64,000 nt of DNA from Trematomus loennbergii (GCA_012861695.1 JAAOOA010000599.1:184501-248500), one strand, 5' to 3'; positions 32,372 through 43,646 are shown, counted from the first letter of the stretch. Translations and numbers: made by a program. Notes: generated from the letters alone by a model not told the origin.

Positions 32372-34735
32372 ATGCGTGTGTGTGTGTGTGTGCCAGTGTG
32401 TGTGTGTGACTCACCTTCCCTCACCATCCCCACGTTCAGACACTTCTGGAAGCGGCAGAACTGGCAGCGGTTCCTCCTCCTCTTGTCCACCGGACACTCT
32501 TTGAGGCGAGGCAAACGTACCGGGAGTTCTTCTGAACTGTTCGCTGTGGAAACAACAAGGAATAATTCATCTCAACCTGCATCAACATAGTCCATCTTAG
32601 TCTCTAAATGAGAGGGGAAGAAAACACTCAATATCCAATTTCCATCATCAGGAAAATCCTCAAATGAAGGCCAACACAATTCACAACATATCGTGATATC
32701 TATAAGAAATGTAAAACATAATAAAAGCAAGTACGCATAAGCATCAGTTTGCCTTATAGTGACCGTATGCACTTATTATTACAATCTAAGTGGGTGTAGT
32801 GCAAGCAAGTTGTTTACACGTTTTGAATGGACTCACAGTCTAAGCTGATGATGGAGATATGAATGGGCCTGTGGGAGATGGAGGTTACAACATCAAAGAG
32901 GCCCTCTTGTGCTTGCTGTAGTGTTCCCTCTCCTATAAGTGTTACTGCATGTAAATATGCAGTTATATTCTTTAACTGTGTTTATGTATGCACCATGTGT
33001 TGTGAAAACACTGAATGTCCTCTTCCAACATGAGAGTAAACATGATAACAAAGGTATCCCAACTGTAGCTGTGAACATGACAGGATGTATGATTACCTAG
33101 AAGAGCATCAGGACTGTTTGAGGCATATGATAGCTATGTGATTAACATGATGATTCTATGGAGATAGACATATGACAAGCATGCTCATTTCTGACGTGGA
33201 GCTAATCTGAAGTAAACATTGAATACTGCTTTCTATTCCTCCATCTTGTGACTGTGTAACTCCCTCTCTTGGATATCAGCATGTGAAGGACACTGTTCAG
33301 GAACTAGTTGATGCTCTGTATGTGATGACTACTTCCATTCTGGAGAGGATCACAGATACATGGATCCTGAGGTTGAAGCTCAAGCTGGGACCAGGGATTA
33401 TTAACATTTTGAAGTATTCAGAAAAAGTCAGAAATTTTGAGATTTTTGAGAAAAAGTCAGATTTTTGAGAAAAAGTCAGATTTTTGAGAAAAAGTAAGAA
33501 TTTTGAGATTTTTGTGAAAAAGTCAATGTTTTGAGATTTTTGAGAAAAAGTCATATTTTTTGAGAAAAGTCAGCATTTTTTAGATTTGTGTGTAAAAGTC
33601 AGATTTTGGAGATTTTGAGAAAAAGTCAGATTTTGGAGATTTTTGCAAAAAAGTCAATTTAGATTTTTGAGAAAAGTCATATTTTTGAGAAAAGTCAGCA
33701 TTTTTTTGATTTGTGTGTAAAAGTCAGATTTTGGAGATTTTGAGAAAAAAGTCAGATTTGGAGATTTTGAGAAAAAGTCAGATTTTTAGAAAAAGTCAGA
33801 TATTTGAGGAAAAAGTCAGGATTTTGACATTTTGAGAAAAATACCAACGAATTCTCTTTTTTGTTTTGACTACTTCCATTCTGGAGAGGATCACAAATAC
33901 ATGATCCTGAGATTGAAGCTCAAGCTGCTGAAGAGGGAGATGTTTCTAACAGCCATGTACAGCAAGGAAGATTCCTCGTATGTGTGAAGCTACTTGGCGA
34001 TAAACCTGTGTCTGAATCTGATTGATATACGTGTCCAATGCTTCATATAGAATCAGAGCTCTGGTTACCTTGAAGAACCCTTGCAGCCCTCACAGTCCGG
34101 ACCCCGTAGTGCTGACAGGAGGCGTTGTCTCCGCACACCGCGCAGCACCCCTCGTTTCCTGAGAGGCTTTTTAACTTCGGCGATAAGCTGCCGTCCAGCT
34201 GCTCGGACCCCGCCTCCAAAGAAGCAGCTCATTGGGGAGGGGGAGGGGAGAAAGGATCCTGAAGATGAGACAGATCCTCCACGGAGCTGAAGGTGAAGAA
34301 CGACGCCTCCTGGGGGTTAGAGGGGTCGTCTGGAGCCCAGAACGAGGCGCCGTAAGAGGGGTCCCAGCCGGAGGAAGGCTGGAAGCGAGGGTGGAGGGGG
34401 AGGAGGTGAAATCTGACCCCCCAGGAGAGGAAGATTCATCGGGGAAGCTCAGTGAGAAAGCCCCGCCCGGGTAGCATCCGTACACCTGGAGGTCGTCCAG
34501 TTTAAAGGGGGTCTCCATGCCCGGGGCCGCCGTAAACTGACAGGAATAAGAGTTGAAGTCGTGGTGGGGGTCGACCAGGGAGTTGATGCTGGGCAGGGCG
34601 GGGGTGGGGACATGGGGGACGTTCGAGGTGAGTCTGGCGATGAAGTCCGTGCTCTGGAAGTCGGAGAGGCCCAGGTTGAGATCGTAGAGCTGGGGGGACC
34701 CGAGGGGGGGGCGTGCTGAGGTGGATGCAAGTCAT
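28485..34735 (-). CDS. nr4a1: Nuclear receptor subfamily 4 group A member 1 (Nur77)
   Basis: NR4A1 is a ligand-independent orphan nuclear receptor and immediate-early transcription factor. The coding exons are 34069-34737 (ATG at 34735), 32415-32543, 31694-31862, 31254-31456, 30147-30325 and 28485-28739 (TGA). The first holds the AF-1 region ([26 protein letters not shown]) and zinc finger 1 ([15 protein letters not shown]). The second holds [13 protein letters not shown] and zinc finger 2, [19 protein letters not shown]. The third holds [17 protein letters not shown]. The rest form the ligand-binding domain ([53 protein letters not shown]). All exon phases agree once one base is restored at each of nine places (near 34720, 34695, 34395, 34096, 34078, 32500, 31709, 28736 and 28530). 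An in-frame TGA at 34231-34229 is not explained this way. About 536 residues are expected, somewhat shorter than the mammalian protein. Confidence 0.92.
28790..29328. repeat. 37-bp minisatellite in the last nr4a1 intron (about 14 copies)
   Basis: The unit is AAGAAGTAGAAAGTACAGGT followed by ATTTGTGTTCAACATGT. It begins only about 50 bp from the acceptor of the last coding exon. It is followed by AGTGGAGTAAAGTACTGATA, related in style to the 58-60 kb arrays. Confidence 0.92.
31870..32410 (+). repeat. TG/CA microsatellite filling an nr4a1 intron
   Basis: Intron 31863-32414 is about 550 bp, and roughly 500 bp of it is imperfect (TG)n with TCTG and CATG interruptions on the plus strand, meaning (CA)n in the transcript. 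The run starts within a few bases of the GTGAGT donor of the second zinc-finger exon. Confidence 0.9.
32890..33950 (-). mobile_element. Reverse copy of the gtsf1-intron element, in an nr4a1 intron
   Basis: AACATGAGAGTAAACATGAT, AGCATGTGAAGGACACTGTT and CCATTCTGGAGAGGATCACA are reverse complements of parts of 17585-17960. A ~20-bp array (33420-33845, GTCAGATTTTTGAGAAAA type) and a second copy of the flank at about 33868-33935 follow. It lies in the intron between the two zinc-finger exons. Confidence 0.65.
33420..33845 (-). repeat. Degenerate ~20-bp minisatellite, reverse orientation
   Basis: Units such as GAAAAAGTCAGATTTTTGAG are the reverse complement of the 16725-17560 units. About 20 copies with variable length. 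Confidence 0.85.
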
Positions 34736-34886
34736 GGCTGCAGAAACACAAACACAAAGACAGGGGTTTAAAAGTGTCTTCAGAACTAGAGTCAAGGTTC
34801 AAGGTTCAAGGGTCAAGGTTCAAGGCTTGTATTGTGATGTGTCCATAGCTGCAGTGTAGTACTCTCTCTCTCTGACTCAAAATGAC

Positions 34887-34905
34887 TATAAGTGTGTGTG
34901 TGTGT

Positions 34906-34963
<58 letters not shown>
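34887..34963 (+). repeat. (TG)n microsatellite, nr4a1 intron 1
   Basis: An almost pure TG run of about 75 bp, with a single GTGG interruption near 34905. Confidence 0.9.
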
Positions 34964-34964
<1 letters not shown>

Positions 34965-35349
34965 GGGTGACTTTGAGTCGGGAGCTCAGTGCCAACACAC
35001 ACACACACGATACACACACACGTGTTCATACCACACTATTAATACTGTGCATACTGTACATAGCAACGGCGTAATGTTTATATACTGTATCACATGTTAC
35101 TCTGAAGTTGACGGCTTTTTGTATTTCTGATTAGATGCTACATTAAAATGTGTAAATTAAATACAAAGAATTGAACTCAAGGTGAGGATAATAAATAGAG
35201 TACTGCAAAAATAATACAGTAAAATGATGTTCAGTATATCTGTTTCAAATCACACGACCCGTCAGACTACCACAAAGCTTATTTTCCATAAAGGATATCA
35301 GTTATGTATATTTGTAGTGTATTATATGTGTATAAGTAGAGCAGCAGTA

Positions 35350-36765
35350 TAGCTCTGTGTATTTGTACTGTAACATGTGTGTATTTGTACTGTAACATGT
35401 GTGTATTGTACTGTAACGTGTGTGTATTTGTACTGTAATGTGTGTGTACTGTACTGTAACGCGTGTGTATTTGTACTGTAACGTGTGTGTACTTGTACTG
35501 TAACATGTGTGTATTTGTACTGTAACATGTGTGTATTTGTACTGTAACGTGTGTGTATTTGTACTGTAACGTGTGTGTACTTGTACTGTAACGTGTGTGT
35601 ACTTGTACTGTAACGTGTGTACTTGTACTGTAATGTGTGTGTACTTGTACTGTAACGTGTGTGTACTTGTACTGTAACGTGTGTACTTGTACTGTAACGT
35701 GTGTACTTGTACTGTAACGTGTGTGTATTTGTACTGTAACATGTGTGTACTTGTACTGTAACGTGGGTGTACTTGTACTGTAACGTGTGTGTATTTGTAC
35801 TGTAACATGTGTGTATTTACTGTAACGTGGGTGTACTTGTACTGTAACATGTGTGTACTTTGTACTGTACGTGGTGTATTTGTACTGTAACGTGTGTGTA
35901 TTTGTACTGTAACGTGTGTGTATTTGTACTGTAACGTGTGTGTATTTGTACTGTAACGTGGTGTACTTGTACTGTAACATGTGTGTATTGTACTGTAACG
36001 TGTGTGTATTTATTTGTACAGTAACGTGTGTGTACTTGTACTTAACGTGTGTACTTGTACTGTAACGTGTGTGTATTTGTACTGTAATGTGTGTGTAGTT
36101 GTACTGTAACGCGTGTGTACTTGTACTGTAACGCGTGTGTACTTGTACTGTAACGTGTGTGTATTTGTACTGTAACGTGTGTGTATTTGTACTGTAACAT
36201 GTGTGTACTTGTACTGTAACGTGTGTGTATTTGTACTGTAACGTGTGTGTAGTTGTACTGTAACGCGTGTGTACTTGTACTGTAACGCATGTGTACTGTA
36301 CTGTAACGTGTGTGTATTTGTACTGTAACATGTGTGTATTGTACTGTAACGTGTGTGTATTTACTGTAATGTGTGTGTACTTGTACTGTAACGTGTGTGT
36401 ACTTGTACTGTAACGTGTGTACTTGTACTGTAACGTGTCTGTATTTGTACTGTAACGTGTGTGTATTTGTACTGTAACGTGTGTGTACTTGTACTGTAAC
36501 GTGTGTGTACTTGTACTGTAACGTGTGTACTTGTACTGTAACGTGTATGTACTTGTACTGTAACGTGTGTGTACTTGTACTGTAAATGTGGTGTACTTGT
36601 ACTGTAACGTGTGTGTGTACTTGTACTGTAACGTGTGTGGTACTTGTACTGTAACGTGTGTGTACTTGTACTGTAACGTGTGTGTGTACTTGTACTGTAA
36701 CATGTGTGTGTACTTGTACTGTAACGTGTGTGTGTACTTGTACTGTAACATGTGTGTATTCACCC
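35350..36765. repeat. 22-bp minisatellite in nr4a1 intron 1 (about 64 copies)
   Basis: The unit is TGTGTGTACTTGTACTGTAA followed by CG, with frequent ATTTG for ACTTG and CATG for CGTG variants. It makes the minus strand open for almost 500 codons by low complexity alone. It lies between the non-coding first exon and the ATG exon. Confidence 0.95.
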
Positions 36766-37566
36766 CTAGGGCAACATTAAATGTACGTGTGTTTTCTACA
36801 GTTGCACGCTGTCATTTATCCACGTGCATGTTACGTTTAGCCCAATCTCTGCTACTGCAATACAAACATACTATATTTGTTCATTTGAGAAGCTTTTATC
36901 CTATTGCATGAAACACTTTGCATATCCACTAAGCCATGTGGCGCTGTGGAAACACCTGCACAGTACACACACAGGCTAACAATTAACTCTGTATGTGCAC
37001 AGTGCACAGTAACACTTTAAAAAAACAGACGTGCAGAAGCTGTGGAAACAATGACAAGCTGAACATATAAAACCTCTGCTCAGTAACTATGGAAAGGGTA
37101 GCTGCTGTCTTTCAAATACATTCATATAAAAAGCAGAGGTAAAGAATCACGAATATGGAACTTGAAAAATTAGAATTAAGAATATAAAAAGCACTATAAA
37201 TGTGTATTTGGAAAGTTGTGCATATAAAGTAGTTCTTCATTCATTTAAAAAAACCTACTTTGATGACATGTCACTCCACACGTTTACTTTCAGTAGTATA
37301 ATACATGTTATTGTACAATCAATATGTATTTACTTACTAAGTACTTTTACGACATGTATCTATGGTAGGCTGCTGATAGTGTACAGTACAGCTAAAGATG
37401 ATTCATTAGTTGATTAACAGAGAAATAAATCCCAAACTGAGATCAATGAAGTAGATCTGGCTGTTTCCTGCTCATGCACATGGAGTTAAAAGCTGCTTCC
37501 TCTTTGATTCAAACCCCTTTTCTTTTATACAGTGTATGAACATAAAAGCATGAGTAGATCTCTTAC

Positions 37567-37632
37567 CTGTGTGTGTCTCTACAGGTGTGTTTCTCTCTGT
37601 TATCCTCACTGCACCTCAGTCATCCTCAGAGT
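37567..37632 (-). other. nr4a1: nr4a1 non-coding first exon (5' UTR)
   Basis: A strong donor, CAG followed by GTAAGAGA, lies at 37567/37566 on the minus strand, about 65 bp downstream of the position expected for transcription start from the TATA box. The partner acceptor is the CTGCAG at 34738-34743, two bases before the start codon. The upper boundary is inferred. Confidence 0.65.
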
Positions 37633-37800
37633 TTCCCGCTGAGCCGCTTCTCTCCTGCTTTTATACCCCTCCGCGCTGCCCGTGCCATGACGTCACAGAG
37701 GCCGCGCAGGTGGGCGGGGAGATTTCCACCCGGCAGCCAATCAGAGAGCGCGCTGCAGAGAGAATAGTCGCTAGATGACGCACTACGGGATTCCGTTGAC
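37633..37800 (-). promoter_or_regulatory. nr4a1 promoter: CRE, TATA, GC box, CCAAT
   Basis: On the minus strand TATAAAA is at 37665-37659. The perfect palindromic CRE TGACGTCA is at 37688-37695, about 23 bp upstream of it. A GC box (GGGCGGGG on the plus strand) is at 37712-37719 and a CCAAT box (plus strand) at 37737-37741. CRE half sites TGACG occur near 37776 and TTGACGCG near 37796. This layout suits a cAMP/CREB-inducible immediate-early gene, as is known for NR4A genes. Binding is inferred. Confidence 0.8.
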
Positions 37801-37832
37801 GCGCGAGCAGCGAATAACCGCAGCATTGTCCT

Positions 37833-37877
37833 CCACACACACACACACGCGCACACACACACGCACGCACACACACA

Positions 37878-37973
<96 letters not shown>

Positions 37974-37976
37974 ACA
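37833..37976 (+). repeat. (CA)n microsatellite just upstream of the nr4a1 promoter
   Basis: About 140 bp of CA with a few CG interruptions, starting near 37833, roughly 140 bp upstream of the CRE on the gene's strand. Confidence 0.95.
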
Positions 37977-38484
37977 CAAAAGTGGCCTTCTAACTGTAAC
38001 TTCTGCTGATTAACAATGTATTTATATTTCTGAACACAGGGAGACACGGACTCTTAAAAGGAGGAAACATGCATTTTGAATGCTGGTTGTTTAAAAATGT
38101 AAAATGTATAGAAACTTGGCTAAACATTGCATTTAAACTGAATAAATTATATGTGCAACACAGAAACATACTTGCACAAAGATCTACAAGGTCCCAACGC
38201 TTATACTTTAATATATCTCTCTTAAATATCCTATAACATACTGAAATATATTATAATATTTAATTTTTTTATTAAATATATTTAAATCATTCATACAAAT
38301 ATTGAAATACTATATAGATTTTTAAATATATATAAAAAATTGAATAAATTCAGTTTTAACGTTTTTTCTAATATTATTTGGAAAATGTCTGAAAAAATAT
38401 CCCCAAAAAAACCAAACAATACAAAAAGAGCAACTCAAATGTTGTAGATAGAACATTGCATTAAATAGCAACAGCGTGCATCTC

Positions 38485-38690
38485 CTATGATATGGGAGGC
38501 TGTGGCTCAGTGGATAGTGTGCAGGACTTCGAATCAGGGGATAGCAGCCAGTTTGAGTCCCACTGCAGTCAGCATGTCGTTGTGTCCCTGGACACTTCAC
38601 CCCAAATTGCTCCTGTGGGGATTGCCCACAGTATTGAGTAAGCTTTGGATAAAAGCGTCTAATAAGTGTAATGTGATTGCTTTTTATTCT
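38485..38690 (+). mobile_element. tRNA-derived SINE
   Basis: GGCTGTGGCTCAGTGGATAG resembles an A box, and AGTTTGAGTCCCACTGC a B box. A GACACTTCACCCCAAATTGC body and a TTGGATAAAAGCGTCTAATA tail follow, the last being typical of teleost AFC/V-type SINEs. The promoter boxes are diverged, so this is an old copy and not a tRNA gene. Flanks 37980-38480 and 38700-39460 show no gene. Confidence 0.65.
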
Positions 38691-39464
38691 AATATTAAAA
38701 CATGTTTTATCCACTGAGTGCAGGAGCTTTATGGAAACACCTGGCTGTAAATATATATAACTTCAAACACGTCAAGAACATATCTCTAACATGTTGGCCT
38801 ACAGGTGTTCTGCACTACCTTTTCCCTTAAGGAGCCCCCTCTATTACTGAGGGAACTGTTGACAGAAGTGAGAGATTGTATGGAGGATTTCTCTATCTGA
38901 GTTATTTGATGGTTCACGGTTGAGGCTGGAAAGGAACCACTCTGCTCTGAAATGAAGTGTATCTGTGGGGTGAAGACGGCCTGCAGCGTTTATCTGATCT
39001 GTGACTTCAACAACATCCTGCAGACGCTCAACCGCTGAACGCTGGAAAATGCATCGTCACAGAAAAAAGGCTGTTTTTCTGAAGAAGAACTTGTAAAGTT
39101 GACTTTTTAGAGATAAGTTGTTCTCATGGGAAAATCTACAAACATAACGTGATGAATACGATGCACTCTGCAGATTGCCAACATCAAGGAGGTCAAAGGA
39201 GATCAATCTTAGACGGCAGAAAAATGCTTTTGAAGTCTGGAAACATTTCTGAAAAGATATCTCAAAATGTATGAAAATAAATAAATATAAATAGTGAAAT
39301 ATATCTGAAAAATGTCTGAAAAAATATCCCTAAAATATATTTTAAAATCCCAAAATTATTAGAAAAATGGCAGAAAGAATAATCCAAAAAATATCAAATA
39401 TGTCCCAAATAATATGTTAAAAAAAAAGTATCTGATTTATGACTTCATAGTATTGTGTTTTATT

Positions 39465-39900
39465 TTATTTATTGTAATGGTTTATTTGGTAGGGACATTG
39501 CACTTTAATGAACACTTAAAACTATAAATGTGCCAAGCGTAAATATGCCGGATTTAGCTTTGAGCTACTTTCCATCCGCAGTCCCTCACATCAAACATTA
39601 AGAACATGACATTTACAAACAGAGCAGATATGTCCATGTAAACATCTATAAAAAAACCATACTTTTAAAAGACTTAAAATTGTCAAAACTTAAGAAATTG
39701 TGTTTATCTAGGATGGTATAGAGGTGGTATGAATGTGGCTTTCTGTCAAACACCTTGATAGCTCTCTTGAACAGCTGTTCTATGGGTTTCAGGTTTGTGG
39801 CACAAGCAAACGACCAGTTTGTAAACAGTATTCAATGTGGGATAATCATACAGTGGAGGTATGACTTTGCAGCATTGACAGTTAAGAAAGGTCTGATTTG
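39465..39900 (-). mobile_element. LINE fragment: C-terminal end of a reverse transcriptase
   Basis: Read on the minus strand, short stretches such as SHIEYCL, NSCSRELSRCLTESHIH and their neighbouring frames resemble the C-terminal tail of L2/CR1-like RT ORFs (the pattern YCL...LKPIEQLFKRAIKV). The frame is broken. 5' truncation is typical of LINE copies. Confidence 0.5.
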
Positions 39901-39975
39901 TTTAAAATGCTGCAAGTTGTATTGAAGTGTTCAACACAATATCTCTGTGTGTAAGAGCTGCAGGCCTTTCTGTGC

Positions 39976-40078
<103 letters not shown>

Positions 40079-41047
40079 GGGTCCTCGCACCACCTGTTGC
40101 TCCTCCACAGAGCTATTTCTGACCGGAGGAGATGTTTGTCATTGTGGAGAAATCCTCCTCTCCGACCCGAGGCCTTCAGGATCCTTTAAGACGTTAATCC
40201 CGTCTGGAAATAAATCATTTGAATGCTTTACAGATATGATGCCAGGTCTCTGGAGAAAGGCACATTTACGTGGTCAAATATCTATTTATATTGGTAAGGG
40301 TTTTATGTGCAGACTATTGCATAACAGGCTATAAGTTAATGTGAGCACGATAAAGTCATATTAGCGGAGGGTGCGAGAGGGGGAGTAGCCTACTCCTGAA
40401 AGTGGTTTTCAATTGAACAAAAGCTTGACAAAAACACTGTTCGAATTCTGTGTTTTTATTAGATTTACCCGGCTAGGAGCACTGTGGGGATTCACAGGGA
40501 AACGGCTCTGATGATGAAGAGCTTCATCAGATACAGCTCGTGGGTGGTTTGCATGCTGATGTAAATGAGACGATGCTATCAGCGCAGCGTCTTTTTCCAA
40601 ATAGGTGAGGGTTCCACTGCTTATTTATAGACCATACTGGTTCTTCCATTATCTTTAATATTAGGATTGCAAATAAACAGAGGGCAGAGGACTCGGATGC
40701 AAACATTGCAGATATTCTTGGGATTCATTTAGCGAAAATGTCAACATATTGCCAGGTCAGTCAGTGAAATATAAAGTAAAACGAAAAGCAAGTATTTTAT
40801 TTATGTGTACACTTGATGTAATAAGTAGTGACTGAGAGACTGGGCCTCCTGAAAGATAGAAAAACGTTGATGATGCAACTGCAAGAAACTCTGGAAAAGT
40901 TTTAAAAAGACTACTTCAGTGTGTGGAGGAGGGAGGTGTAGCAAAACAGAAAAAAAGAATAGTACACATATTATATTGGTGGTTAAATACACATTAATGC
41001 ATCCAGACAAATTATCTTAGTGTACAATCAATACTTTGAGTGGAGTG

Positions 41048-41817
41048 TACTTAAAGAGTCCTCTCCTGCTGATGTTCAGGTGTATATCAGTGTAGTGTCT
41101 CTACTTTAAAGAGTCCTCTCCTGCTGATGTCAGGTGTATATCAGTATGTAGTGTCTCTACTTTAAAGAGTCCTCTCCTGCTGATGTCCAGGTGTATATCA
41201 GTATGTAGTGTCTCTACTTTAAAGAGTCTCTCCTGCTGATGTTCAGGTGTATATCAGTATGTAGTGTCTCTACTTTAAAGAGTCCTCTCCTGCTGATGTT
41301 CAGGTGTATATCAGTATGTAGTGTTCTACTTCAAAGAGTCCTCTCCAGCTGATGTTCAGGTGTATATCAGTATGTAGTGTCTCTACTTTAAAGAGTCCTC
41401 TCCTGCTGATGTTCAGGTGTATATCAGTATGTAGTGTCTCTACTTTAAAGAGTCCTCTCCTGCTGATGTTCAGGTGTATATCAGTATGTTGTGTCTCTAC
41501 TTTAAAGAGTCCTCTCCTGCTGATATTCAGGTGTATATCAGTATGTAGTGTCTCTACTTTAAAGAGTCCTCTCCTGCTGATGTTCAGATGTATATCAGTA
41601 TGTAGTGTCTCTACTTTAAAGAGTCCTCTCCTGCTGATGTTCAGGTGTATATCAGTATGTAGTGTCTCTACTTTAAAGAGTCCTCTCCTGCTGATGTTCA
41701 GTGTATATCAGTATGTAGTGTCTCTACTTTAAAGAGTCCTCTCCTGCTGATGTTCAGGTGTATATCAGTATGTAGTGTCTCTACTTTAAAGAGTCCTCTC
41801 CTGCTGATGTTCAGGTG
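41048..41817 (-). repeat. 57-bp minisatellite array 3 (about 13 copies, reversed)
   Basis: Reverse complement of the arrays at 1448, 8306 and 62432 (AAAGAGTCCTCTCCTGCTGA, TGTTCAGGTGTATATCAGTA). A few single-base losses and substitutions occur. Confidence 0.95.
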
Positions 41818-42411
41818 TGTTTAAATGTTGGATCAGTCCCAAACCACAGATGTCATGAATGGAAACCGTTTGGACGAAGCTCCAACATGTCCTTATAGCT
41901 TCTTCATGTTGTGGCTTGTACTGTCAGCAGTTTGTATTTCCCAGTCAGACAGTAACGTTATTATCTGTGAGAAAAAGTAGGAAGGGGTTTCACCTCCTAT
42001 AGCATGGTTAGAGAAACGTCATAAGGCTCTAATGAATCCACCAATCAGCTCTCTGGAATACCCTTCTATACGATGCCACAACATGCACAAAAGCACAGAA
42101 TGCCGACCGTGGAAATGCACATATTTGGAGAAGCGTTTGCACGTGACGACAGCATGACTCGGCCTTCCTCTTTTTTTAACCAAACACACGCTCACATTCC
42201 TCCCCGGGTCTAAATCCTCGCTGTCCTTATCGGTTCCCCCGTCCGTCTCCGGTGAAAAGGACATCAGACATCACGAGTAAAGACATCCCATAAATCACTG
42301 CCTCCTCCCCCCCCCTCTCTGAGAACTCTTCACTGTCCTGTGAGACACTTTGTTGTATTCAGACATGTAGCTGTAAAAACCTGTTTGACTGCGTGATGAT
42401 TTATTAACTTC

Positions 42412-42412
<1 letters not shown>

Positions 42413-42464
<52 letters not shown>
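42413..42464 (+). repeat. (GA)n microsatellite
   Basis: About 25 GA units preceded by CAGACAGAGA. Confidence 0.95.
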
Positions 42465-42465
<1 letters not shown>

Positions 42466-42554
42466 GTCTGTCAGACTTCTGCTGACTCTGCAGAGAATCT
42501 CCTGCTCAGAACAGGACGCTCTTAAAGGTCACCTATCATGCAAAATCCTCTTGT

Positions 42555-43528
42555 TCATGTCTCTTCTACATCACCATGTGTCCCCTCTTCTTCATCACCA
42601 TGTGTCCCCTCTTCTTCATGTCTCTTCTTCATCACCATGTGTCCCTCTTCTTCATGTCTCTTCTTCATCACCATGTGTCCCCTCTTCTTCATGTCTCTTC
42701 TACATCAACATGTGTCCCCTCTTCTTCATGTCTCTTCTTCATCAACATGTGTCCCCTCTCTTCATGTCTCTTCTACATCAACATGTGTCCCCTCTTCTTC
42801 ATGTCTCTTCTTCATCAACATGTGTCCCCTCTTCTTCATGTCTCTTCTACATCAACATGTGTCCCCTCTTCTTCATGTCTCTTCTTCATCAACATGTGTC
42901 CCCTCTTCTTCATGTCTCTTCTTCATCAACATGTGTCCCCTCTTCTTCATGTCTCTTCTACATCAACATGTGTCCCCTCTTCTTCATGTCTCTTCTTCAT
43001 CAACATGTGTCCCCTCTTCTTCATGTCTCTTCTTCATCAACATGTGTCCCCTCTTCTTCATGTCTCTTCTACATCAACATGTGTCCCCTCTTCTTCATGT
43101 CTCTTCTTCATCAACATGTGTCCCCTCTTCTTCATGTCTCTTCTTCATCAACATGTGTCCCCTCTTCTTCATGTCTCTACATCAACATGTGTCCCCTCTT
43201 CTTCATGTCTCTTCTACATCAACATGTGTCCCCTCTTCTTCATGTCTCTTCTTCATCAACATGTGTCCCCTCTTCTTCATGTCTCTACATCAACATGTGT
43301 CCCCTCTTCCTCATGTCTCTTCTACATCAACATGTGTCCCCTCTTCCTCATGTCTCTTCTTCATCAGCATGTGTCCCCTCTTCCTCATGTCTCTTCTTCA
43401 TCAACATGTGTCCCCTCTTCTTCATGTCTCTTCTACATCAACATGTGTCCCCTCTTCTTCATGTCTCTTCTACATCAACATGTGTCCCCTCTTCTTCATG
43501 TCTCTTCTACATCAACATGTGTCCCCTC
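42555..43528 (+). repeat. 38-bp minisatellite (about 25 copies)
   Basis: The unit is CTCTTCTTCATGTCTCTTCT followed by ACATCAACATGTGTCCCC, with TTCATC/TACATC variants. Because the unit has no stop in any plus frame and is not a multiple of three, all three plus frames stay open for over 300 codons and encode the same cycling peptide. This is not a gene. Confidence 0.95.
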
Positions 43529-43646
43529 TGTGGAAAGAGACTCTGAAAGTTTCAGGAACAAAGATTCTCTCTCTTTTTGATCCATTTCTATAAAAACCTG
43601 TCTGAAATGAGCTGATCAGATTTTGGCCACTTTATGATGTCATAAC

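Noticed and set aside
31815..32590. Long CVCVC or THTHT frames around 32 kb
   Set aside because: They are TG/CA microsatellite translations within an nr4a1 intron.
28485..34735. nr4a1 as a pseudogene
   Set aside because: Introns, splice sites, promoter and conserved residues are intact, and all frame breaks but one are single-base losses of the type seen across the window.
35279..36763. A 494-codon minus-strand open frame rich in YTHTLQYK
   Set aside because: Low-complexity product of the 22-bp array inside nr4a1 intron 1.
38485..38570. A tRNA gene
   Set aside because: The A and B boxes are diverged and followed by a SINE body and tail; no cloverleaf is supported.
42538..43593. Three overlapping plus-strand frames of more than 330 codons
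   Set aside because: All three encode the same cycling peptide, because the 38-bp unit has no stop in any plus frame. This is array-driven.
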